Source of the DNA: an uncultured cyanobacterium
GTDB lineage: Bacteria; Cyanobacteriota; Cyanobacteriia; Cyanobacteriales; Nostocaceae
Reading direction: 5' to 3'
DNA length: 64,000 bases
NCBI GenBank assembly: GCA_903903925.1
Contig: CAIVAU010000107.1
Span: 1 to 64,000 of the forward strand
The notes under the pieces: generated by a model
What the model saw: the letters and a program-made list of their open reading frames with translations, nothing else
The model's database searches: none
What the model was told of the DNA's origin: nothing
Program-made: the position numbers and the translations under genes
Shown: piece by piece, positions 1 to 6,812 of the stretch
How the letters are laid out: every line of letters starts with the position of its first letter
How positions within the stretch are numbered: position 1 is the stretch's first letter

Positions 1-1
1 G

Positions 2-364
2 TATTGGCGGGAGAAAGAGGTAGTTGTACCTACAATTAGCGATACGGGGACGGGACGTAGTGTTTATTACTCTCGTTCCGAGGTGATGGAATTGGCGATC
101 ATGGAATATTGTCTGGGGGTGGGTTTAAATTTTGAGGTGGCTGCTGCAAGTGTTAAACGACTGAAAGATGAGGGGTTGTTTAAGAGTACCGATGAGAAAG
201 CACAAGAGCGTTTTATGTTGTGGTGGGATAGTAAGAAGAGGAAATTGGAGCTTGTGGAGTTTGATTTGTCCAAGGCTCACGCATCTCTAGATGAGGGTAA
301 GCCTGTGATTCCGATGTGGTTAGATGTGATCTATGAGCAATTAATCAATAAAATGCAAAAGTAA
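2..364 (+). CDS. MerR-type regulator, 5' end outside window (CvkR-like by context)
   Basis: The frame is open from base 2, so the gene begins left of the window; the first GTG at 83 is internal. The 120 visible residues start in a MerR-type winged helix: a YWREK stretch, then VVVP, then GRSVYYSR and a helix ending in EYCLGVGLNFEVAAASVKRL, matching the wing and second helix of the family. The tail (LWWDSKKRKLELVEFDLSKA) is predicted helical with no sensor cysteines visible. Roughly 20 to 30 N-terminal residues are missing. In type V-K CRISPR transposons the repressor of cas12k is a small MerR-type protein divergent from cas12k, at the far end of the cargo from tniQ; this gene has that position and orientation. 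MerR fold is seen; the CvkR identity is inference. Confidence 0.6.
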   Translation, partial: YWREKEVVVPTISDTGTGRSVYYSRSEVMELAIMEYCLGVGLNFEVAAASVKRLKDEGLFKSTDEKAQERFMLWWDSKKRKLELVEFDLSKAHASLDEGKPVIPMWLDVIYEQLINKMQK

Positions 365-510
365 ATTTCTGGTATAAGATATATCCTCAGTCACTACATG
401 AGCGAAATTTTGACTACAAGAGTGATTATTTTTCGCCAGATCTGCTTCAAGGCAAAATGTCCGATGGACTGGAGAATTGGTTAACCCTGATGGCGTTAAA
501 GGTGCGATAG
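352..510 (+). pseudogene. Start-less open stretch, possible gene remnant
   Basis: A frame different from the MerR gene stays open from 352 to a TAG at 508-510 and reads like protein (WYKIYPQSLHERNFDYK, then a Leu-rich end), but it has no usable start codon. It may be the tail of a lost gene. I do not recognise it. Beyond it, a short hairpin (about 504-538) and a leftward terminator are all I see up to 767. Confidence 0.2.
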
Positions 511-661
511 GCTTTGCGTCAAGCCTCCGGCTTATCGCTGAGGAGCAAGCGCGTGTAACCTGTTTGGAAGAATCATATTGACTGCTAGATGTTCTCGCAC
601 TATTGGGATAGTGCGATCGCTGTCCTGACTATCACTTATTTTTATGTTGTAATTAGCACAG

Positions 662-689
662 AAAACCCCCTAGCCAGTGGTCAGGGGGT
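662..689 (-). terminator. Rho-independent terminator of the leftward operon
   Basis: A 7-bp stem ACCCCCT/AGGGGGT (665-671 with 683-689) with an 11-nt loop is followed, reading the minus strand, by a T run. It lies about 80 bases past the stop of the last gene of the 2301-to-768 operon. Confidence 0.6.
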
Positions 690-767
690 GTTGCTGCAAA
701 TGTTTTTGATTATTTGGGGAATGGGAAGTGAGGGGATGACCCTTCTGATCGCGAAAAGAGCGATCGC

Positions 768-1166
768 TTAAGCCTTAAAAGCTATCTTTTCTGCTACGAT
801 TAAATCCTCTTCGGAACAGGCACAAATAGCATGATCAACTGCGCAATACAAATTAAGTATTTGTATTATTTTACTTTGGTCAATAAACTCCTTATGCTTG
901 TTTATGGTTTCAGCAAAATATTGTTCTGTAAGGCTTTCAAGCTTAACCAGTTCTACCTCTTGTATTAATTGAGGAGTTTTAAAGTATCGGACGGTCGCTT
1001 CTTTGGAGGTTTCACCAACAATAGTAGAGTCCATACAATGTGTTCCTACTAATTCTTGTGGATCTTTGAATTCTATCGGACTCAAAAAATGGTCAACTTC
1101 TGTTTTCTGATTATTGGGATAAATCAGAATTAACATGCTTTCATTCTTTTTAAGATACAGTAGCAT
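768..1166 (-). CDS. Hypothetical protein, last gene of a three-gene operon
   Basis: A 132-residue protein with no family I recognise. The ATG at 1166 is chosen over the upstream start at 1214 because a TAAGGAG ribosome site (1174-1180) precedes it and the longer version would overlap the previous gene. The site shares bases with that gene's TAA stop, so the two are probably translationally coupled. The C-terminus carries a Cys-rich motif, CAVDHAICACSEEDL. A decayed partial copy of this C-terminus lies at 9251-9331 on the same strand, so the gene belongs to a family spread in this accessory region. The protein looks cytosolic, with no signal peptide or membrane segment. Confidence 0.6.
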   Translation of the reverse strand: MLLYLKKNESMLILIYPNNQKTEVDHFLSPIEFKDPQELVGTHCMDSTIVGETSKEATVRYFKTPQLIQEVELVKLESLTEQYFAETINKHKEFIDQSKIIQILNLYCAVDHAICACSEEDLIVAEKIAFKA

Positions 1167-1177
1167 CGATTTTCTCC

Positions 1178-1618
1178 TTAGTTCTCGGGTTCGGTCGTGA
1201 TTGTGCATTCCCATTGGAGTAGATATCCTGGTCTAGCTACACCTCCAGTACCTCTCATCAGTTTGTTTTTCTTGACTCTCCACTGTTTACCTGTTTCCCG
1301 GCTTTTTCTTTCAGCTAAGTCATAACAACCTGTCGAACTACTGGAAATATGAAACTCTTCCTCGTACTGTTCATTAGTCCTATGTGCTGGTGGATGCTGT
1401 TGTCTAGATCGTACCTTGTGTACCTTTCCCGCTGCATTTTGAACTACATAATACAAGATGCCGCCAATAACTTCAGTGCCGATTATTATGCCAGCCACGC
1501 CACATGAAGGAATGTCCTTACAGACAGGTGGGGCTATAGGATTGGCTTGGGCTGACTTCAAAAAACTGGGACAAAACAAGAGCGCCAGGACGCTTGCAAC
1601 AACAATTTGTTTTTTCAC
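1178..1618 (-). CDS. Small secreted or membrane-anchored hypothetical protein
   Basis: 146 residues starting at GTG 1618; an in-frame stop two codons upstream excludes a longer form. Residues 1-25 form a signal peptide (MKKQIV, hydrophobic core, then SAQA-N), and a second hydrophobic stretch (VAGIIIGTEVIGGILYYVVQ, about 41-60) could be a membrane anchor or a packed helix. Four cysteines after the signal (CKDIPSC and two later) could form disulfides. The rest is basic and hydrophilic. The stop overlaps the ribosome site of the next gene. I do not recognise a family. Confidence 0.6.
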   Translation of the reverse strand: MKKQIVVASVLALLFCPSFLKSAQANPIAPPVCKDIPSCGVAGIIIGTEVIGGILYYVVQNAAGKVHKVRSRQQHPPAHRTNEQYEEEFHISSSSTGCYDLAERKSRETGKQWRVKKNKLMRGTGGVARPGYLLQWECTITTEPEN

Positions 1619-1689
1619 TTGCTATGTTTGTAAACGTCATAAACAATAGATGCGGCTTCAACAAGAGTGCTTTACCGCTTCCTGAAACC

Positions 1690-2301
1690 CTAGTTGCTGA
1701 TCCGCCCAGCCCAAAAATCTTGGTTTGAAGATGACCCTAAATATTGTTTAGGGTCAAGAAGTTTTTCCTCGTTGTTATGTGTATCAACTACCAGCAAGCC
1801 ACTAAGAGCCACGATTAACAGTTGTGCTGACGCTGCCGTGTTGCACCGGGGGCGATCATTGCTGTTACATGGCTGTACCACCCATTTGTCGTCATCGATA
1901 GCGCGGTAAAAAGTGCCAATTAAATCAATTCCACACCATACGCGGTAGAGTACACCGAAGTCGGCGTCAATGTCGGAATCTATCTCGATTTCAGGCGATG
2001 CTGTACGAGTTGTGGAATTTGTAGGCTTTACAAAAGCCACCGCCGCTTCGTAAGGTGTGGCATAGTGAAGGGTCCCGTCGCTGTCGCAACTGTTAGACCA
2101 AAGCCCTTCTGTGTCTCTGACTATGATGCCGAGGCTGTCCACCCCACGAAAAACCTCGTACACCGTTTTTGCTCTTTTGGGCGAAGGTGCTTTCTTAAAA
2201 GTCAGGGAACCGGATTGAACGACTGGGATCTGCTCGTCAATCAGGTTATGTTCGTCTTGGGTTTGAGATATCTCTTGATTATCAAGCGTTAACTGGGACA
2301 T
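1690..2301 (-). CDS. Hypothetical protein with an internally duplicated domain
   Basis: 203 residues, first gene of the leftward operon. After a polar N-terminus two copies of one module follow: YEVFRGVDSLGIIVRDTEGLW (about 48-68) and YRVWCGIDLIGTFYRAIDDD (about 118-137), each followed by a D/N-rich turn and an Ala-rich helix. This points to a tandem duplication of a small alpha/beta domain of about 60 to 70 residues. No catalytic motif is evident. The start is 19 bases from the first operator palindrome in the region shared with the divergent XRE gene, so it is probably controlled by that protein. Confidence 0.55.
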   Translation of the reverse strand: MSQLTLDNQEISQTQDEHNLIDEQIPVVQSGSLTFKKAPSPKRAKTVYEVFRGVDSLGIIVRDTEGLWSNSCDSDGTLHYATPYEAAVAFVKPTNSTTRTASPEIEIDSDIDADFGVLYRVWCGIDLIGTFYRAIDDDKWVVQPCNSNDRPRCNTAASAQLLIVALSGLLVVDTHNNEEKLLDPKQYLGSSSNQDFWAGRISN

Positions 2302-2319
2302 AATTTAAATACACCTGGA

Positions 2320-2331
2320 CTAACGGGTTGG
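2320..2331. promoter_or_regulatory. Operator candidate 1 (imperfect palindrome)
   Basis: CTAACGGGTTGG, one mismatch from the palindrome CTAACNNGTTAG that occurs twice more in this divergent intergenic region. It lies next to the start of the leftward operon. Confidence 0.45.
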
Positions 2332-2396
2332 CACAATAGCGGTCGTTCTCTGATTGGCGTTAGGGGCGATCGCTTTTGTTTTGCTATTCCATACTA

Positions 2397-2408
2397 CTAA
2401 CCCGTTAG
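2397..2408. promoter_or_regulatory. Operator candidate 2 (perfect palindrome)
   Basis: CTAACCCGTTAG, a perfect CTAAC-NN-GTTAG inverted repeat, central in the divergent promoter region. Confidence 0.55.
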
Positions 2409-2413
2409 ACCAC

Positions 2414-2444
2414 TTGTCAACCAGATAGTCTAACGTGTTAGTAT
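2414..2444 (+). promoter_or_regulatory. Putative promoter of the XRE gene
   Basis: TTGTCA (2414-2419) and TAGTAT (2439-2444) are spaced 19 bases, slightly long for a sigma-70-type promoter. Operator 3 overlaps the -10 element, which fits repression by the product. Confidence 0.35.
2430..2441. promoter_or_regulatory. Operator candidate 3 (perfect palindrome)
   Basis: CTAACGTGTTAG, a perfect CTAAC-NN-GTTAG inverted repeat, 33 bases upstream of operator 2 by start position, or about three helical turns, and next to the XRE start codon. Confidence 0.55.
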
Positions 2445-2463
2445 ATTGGAGTCATTAAAAATA

Positions 2464-2700
2464 ATGGATATGAAACAGTTGCGTCAAAAAGCAGGATTAA
2501 GGGCTGAGGAAGTCGCTGCTCAAATTGGCGTCGCCCATTCAAGCGTTCGGAACTGGGAACAAGGCAGAACTATTCCGAAACTAAGAGTTGATCAAGTAGC
2601 TCTTTTATGCCGAATCTATAAATGTTCCATCGACGATCTGGAACAATCTGTTAAAACGTCTATGGAGAATTACGAAAACTCAGAGAAAAAAGCAGTGTGA
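2464..2700 (+). CDS. XRE-family helix-turn-helix regulator
   Basis: 78 residues from ATG 2464, preferred over TTG 2446 because GGAG (2448-2451) then lies upstream at a usable distance. Residues about 4-60 are a Cro/cI helix-turn-helix: LRQKAGLRAEEVAAQIGVA, then SSVRNWEQGRTIPKL, ending LCRIYKCSIDDL. The tail is short and charged. It is divergent from the 2301-to-768 operon, with three CTAACNNGTTAG palindromes between them, the layout of an autorepressor that also controls the neighbouring operon. The stop overlaps the GTG start of a small downstream frame. Confidence 0.85.
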   Translation: MDMKQLRQKAGLRAEEVAAQIGVAHSSVRNWEQGRTIPKLRVDQVALLCRIYKCSIDDLEQSVKTSMENYENSEKKAV

Positions 2701-2849
2701 AAAATCAAATCAAACCCATGCGGGTTAGGGGTGTGAAACCTCAGGTAAAAATGAACGCTGCACAGCGAACCAAAGTAGAAAGCTTCGTTTATGAGATGGT
2801 CAATCTCACGCCTTTTTGTCAGATGCTTAGTTACTGGAGTTTAGACTAA
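2697..2849 (+). CDS. Small ORF overlapping the XRE gene, hypothetical
   Basis: A 50-codon frame starts at GTG 2697, overlapping the XRE stop (GTGTGA), and runs to TAA 2847-2849. The second half reads like a real protein (RTKVESFVYEMVNLTPFCQ, ending MLSYWSLD). It could be a coupled small protein, or the original C-terminus of the XRE protein now shifted by one frame. I do not recognise it. A short hairpin AACCC/GGGTT sits in its first third. Nothing else is visible up to 2964. Confidence 0.35.
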   Translation: MKNQIKPMRVRGVKPQVKMNAAQRTKVESFVYEMVNLTPFCQMLSYWSLD

Positions 2850-2964
2850 ATTAGAGTTTGACCCTTTCCTAACTTTTTACCCAATAAAGTAAGACCTTTG
2901 CCTGTAAAACTTTGTAGACCTTGTAAACGACATAACAGTTTATGGTTGTTGTTCCACAAATCCC

Positions 2965-4035
2965 CTACAGTCCATCACCAATCAATATAAAAGGTGACCA
3001 AAAGAAAGGATGACTATCAATTTGGCTCAGCTTTGCCTGACGCAATGCTTCATCCTTGCGCATCCCTTTCTTCAAATTCTGGTAAAACTGCACCATGATT
3101 GTCTTAGTTGTGTCATCTTCTGCACTCCAAAGACTAGCTATCACGGTTTTGCTTCCAGCGCGTTCAAATAGGTAAGCTAGTCCGGCAACTTCTTCCCCAT
3201 TAGAGTTTGTTTCTAAAGCTGTTTGACAACCACTTAAAACAGTTAAATCTACATTTTGTAGTCCCAACAACGCAGCATCTCTAATGTTTAAACTTTGGTC
3301 AGCAAATAATAAAGTATTCTCTTTTAATCCCAATTTAGGACAACCGCCTTTTTGAAAACAACCATGCGTTGCTAAGTGTAATATAGAAAAGTGTGGCAAT
3401 TCAGTTTTAAAAGCATTGAGCGTCGCTTGACTGTTAATGAATGCTTTACTACCAGGGAAAATTTGAGTAATACTTTTGACTTCTTCTTCCGCTCCTGGTA
3501 ATGCTAGAGGTAGTTTTGTTACAGGGTTGCCAAACGCTGCTAGTACTAGCACTTTTTTTCTAAATGTGGGGCTTTCTGTTCCTTGAGCTTGAAAGGAGCG
3601 CACAGAAAGGCGAGTTAAGTAGCTAATAGGATACTTTTGAATCAGGTATTTGTCAGTTTTACCGTCATAGAGTGCTTCAAAGGGAATGTAGCGGAGTTTA
3701 CCAGTTGCGATGAAACTAAGTTGCTTAGGTTTAGTGGCTTCAATTTCGGCTTCGATCGGTCGAATTATCAATTCATAAACTTTTTCTAAGTTGTCTATAT
3801 ACTGATCATCAAAACGGTTAGTGACTGAAGTATAAGTTTGTTTCAATAGGGTATCAAATTTAGTAGGGTCAATAGGAACTTTAATTGCGTTCACCTTGTC
3901 TCTAGTTAGAACAAACAAAGCGATTTGATTTGAAACTTTGGGATTGTTGGTTAGAAATACAGGCTGAATAACTGTTGTACCTACTGGAATAGAAGTTCTT
4001 AACTCAGCAATATCAGTGGGCTTAGTTTCAAACAA
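2965..4035 (-). pseudogene. CHAT (caspase-like) protease domain, detached C-terminal part of the STAND-TPR-CHAT protein
   Basis: 356 codons that are the C-terminal region of a TPR-CHAT protein: the linker LFETKPTDIAELRTSIP, typical before CHAT domains, then the domain with its His (LHLATHG) and Cys (LSGCQT) catalytic pair and the closing SLWSAEDD and PFFWSPFILIG motifs. Both catalytic residues are present. The first possible start is a TTG inside the conserved linker (ADLFETK), and the homologous reading continues upstream of it to about 4075 before colliding with the previous gene in another frame. So this is the tail of a longer protein, separated by a deletion and frameshift, rather than a stand-alone gene. 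It could still be expressed by reinitiation from TTG 4035. Confidence 0.75.
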
Positions 4036-4081
4036 GTCTGCTGCTTCTGGAAGGCGATTTCTGATGTCCTCTGCTTCACGG

Positions 4082-6646
4082 TTAAGCTGTAGTTAAAGCT
4101 TTTTGTCTATCTCCCAAGGATTGATAGACACTACCAATATTGTCAAGTGTAGTCGCTTCTCCAAGGCGATCACTTACTGCTCGACGAAGCGGTAGTGTTT
4201 GGTGATAATAGTGTAAGGCTTTTTGTATTTCTCCAAGACTTTGGTAGACAGTACCAATATTGTCAAGAGTAGTTGCTTCCCCAGCACGATCGCCCACTGC
4301 TCGACGAAGGGGTAGTGCTTGATTATAATAAGCTAAGGCTTTTTGTCTATCTCCAAGACTTTGGTAGACAGCACCAATATTGTCAAGTGTAGTTGCTTCT
4401 CCAGCACGATCACCCTGCTTTCTGTGGATGGGTAAAGCCTGATTATAATAATTTAAAGCTTTTTGGGGTTCTCCAATGTAGCTATAAATTTTTCCAATAT
4501 TGCTAAGGGTTGCTCCTTCGCCAGCAAGCGAACCAGAGGCTTGTTTAAAGATTGGCAGAGCTTGGTTAAAGTACTCGAGTGCTTTTTGGGGTTCTCCAAT
4601 ACTGCTATAAGCCTCTCCAATATTAGTTAGGGTTCTTGCTTTCCCTATAAGGTTACCAAATTTTCCTTGGATTTCTGCTAGGACTGCATTTACTCCTTCC
4701 ACTGTCTTTCTTGCAACTTCCAAGTCTGCTTTAGCTTTAGTTAAATTCAGGTTTGCTTGTTGAGTATTATGCTCTGCTTGTACTGCCCTTTGTTCAGAAG
4801 ATTTTGCTTTATTTTCTGCATCCTGTTGTACTCGCTTTGCTTGTTGTGCTTCTCTCTGGGCAATTTTTAATCTTCCATCTGCCTGGTTCAACTGTTGATA
4901 GGCTTGCTGCGTTTTCAAGCTAAAAGCTTGTAGTTCAACCTTAGTTTTAGCTAAATTCTGATTTACTCGCCGAATGTTTTGCTCTGCTTTTTTCCGCTCT
5001 AATTCTGCTTTTTGTTGCTCCTTTTTGGCATTTTCAGCTTGATTTGTTAAGGCTCTTTCCTGCTCAGCAGTTGCTTTTACCCGTTGCTGTGCCACATTTT
5101 GTGCTGATATGGCAGAATCTCGCTTTTGATTTGCTGCATCTCGTGCTGATATTGCAGACTTTAAATTTTCATTAGCATGACCAAGGACAAGTACAGCGCC
5201 TACAAGAGACAGTCCCAAGACAGCAGCACCGATAGCCATCTGCCACTTAGTTTTCTTTTGTGCCTTGGCTAGGCGCTGATTTGCCTGCCTCTCTTCCTCC
5301 AAAGCTAGTTCTGCTTTGTGTTGTGCCTCAGCTAATCTCTGCTTTGTCTGTCTCTCAGTGTCCAAAGCAATTTCAACTTCTCGCTTAGACAATTTCTGGC
5401 TGGCAGCTAAAAATTGATAGTCAAGATCGCTTAAGCTTTTGTTATCTGCCCATATCTGAGCATCCAGTAATGTTTGCCCAGCCAACAGCCAAGATTCATC
5501 TTTATTTGAAGCAACCCAAGCTTCTATTGCGGTTGAATAAGGTCGCAACTTGGCTAATGCCTTACTTGTCCAGCTGAGGTCAAAAACCAACTCATAAATT
5601 CTGTTGTAAACTTTTAACTTACCCTGGTGATCAACTACCAACCCTGACAGCCGTAATTCTATCTGTTCTGGACTGTCATCAGTTACAAGTTCTCCTTGTT
5701 GCAAAACCTGCTGATAGATACCTAATAATCGACCAGATCGTTGTTCATTGCTAAGAATGCGATCGCGAATTGTCTTCAAATGTTCTGGTTCATCCTGGGC
5801 TTCCCAATTTTCGATCACGAGCGATCTCACTACCTGTTCAATTAAATCTGCTTCACTACCTGTAGTCATCGAAAACACAGATGTAGCAACCAATCGACAA
5901 AGTTTCTGGGTTAAAAACGGTTGCCCACCTGTCCAAGTCAAAATCTTTGTGATCACTTGTTGCGGATTTTCTACCTTTTCCGCCAATCCTCTAGCCAAAG
6001 GCAAAGTTTCCTCTGGCTGAAATCCTTTCAAATCAATTGCTTTACCAATATTAAACGGCGTTCTATTCTTGTCTTGAATTAAGTCTGACGGTGTTGCCAC
6101 TCCCAGTAAGCCAAATGTGAGACGCTGATATTGTTGATTCTCAGTACGTTGGTTGTAACAAGACCGGATCAGGGCAAAGAAGTCATCTTTAAAATCTAAT
6201 TTCAGGATACTGTCGATTTCGTCAATAAATATGACAATCTGAGCCGAAACTTCTGATAGCAGCACTTGTTCAATAAATTCATTTAATCGTTGTAAAGGTG
6301 AAAGTCCTTCACGTTCATTCCACCATGCAAGTGGCTTAATCCTGCTGCCATAACTGCGTGCTAACCTTCGGACAATACCTAAATACCATTCTCCAGGAGT
6401 AATATCATGAGTCCCGATAGTGGTAATATCAATCACACTACAAGCCACCCCATCTGCTTGTAACCGACGCATCACTTGCACACGTAAGCTTGACTTGCCC
6501 ATCTGTCGAGAATTGAGTACGTAGCAGAACTCCCCCGCTTTCAAGGCTTGATAGAAATCTTCGTCCGCCTGTCGTACAACATAGCTTGGAGCATTTTGCT
6601 CTAAACTTCCACCGACCTGGTACTTGTAAGCCGTGTTAGATGTCAC
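4082..6646 (-). pseudogene. STAND-type ATPase with coiled coil, membrane segment and TPRs; CHAT part lost by frameshift
   Basis: 854 codons from GTG 6646 (GGAG 8 bases upstream). Residues about 10-350 are the cyanobacterial AAA-like module: YQVGGSL, VVRQADEDFYQAL, Walker A SRQMGKSSL (47-55), Walker B IVIFIDEIDS (137-146). Then come a winged-helix-like region, a coiled coil, one membrane helix (about 470-494), a long Ala/Gln-rich coiled coil, and five TPRs (about 680-854) of the RRAVGDRAGEATTLDNIG type. The reading stops inside the fifth TPR at KALTTA, whereas the CHAT linker continues in another frame only about 10 bases on. About 200 residues usually found between TPRs and CHAT are missing. 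It was probably a membrane-anchored NLR-like sensor with a CHAT protease effector; now probably defective. Confidence 0.75.
4090..4640. repeat. Near-identical 120-bp tandem repeats coding for TPRs
   Basis: Units of 120 bp, each one TPR, share long identical stretches such as CTCCAAGACTTTGGTAGACA. Recombination between them is a plausible cause of the deletion at 4080-4090. Confidence 0.7.
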
Positions 6647-6649
6647 TCG

Positions 6650-6790
6650 CTTCGCTCCAATTCAAAATTGGAAATTCAAAATTCAAAATTAACATTTTGA
6701 ATTGTTTTGGGCTTGTATCCCACCACGCGTATTTTTTCTGGTTATTTATCATTTTGAATTTATAATTTATCATTTTGAATTGTTTTGTCA
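6650..6790. repeat. A+T-rich direct and inverted repeats between the two STAND genes
   Basis: AAATTCAAAAT and ATTTTGAATT occur repeatedly, and ATTTTGAATTGTTTTG occurs twice, in the 166-bp spacer. It resembles a decayed short interspersed repeat; no gene is seen. Confidence 0.5.
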
Positions 6791-6812
6791 TACTGCTCTC
6801 GCCATTTGAGAT

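Noticed and set aside
589-771. 60-codon frame on plus strand
   Set aside because: It runs through the leftward terminator hairpin and has no ribosome site or family-like sequence.
2965-4035. Independent CHAT protease gene
   Set aside because: The only start is a TTG inside a conserved linker, and homologous coding continues upstream to the frame collision.
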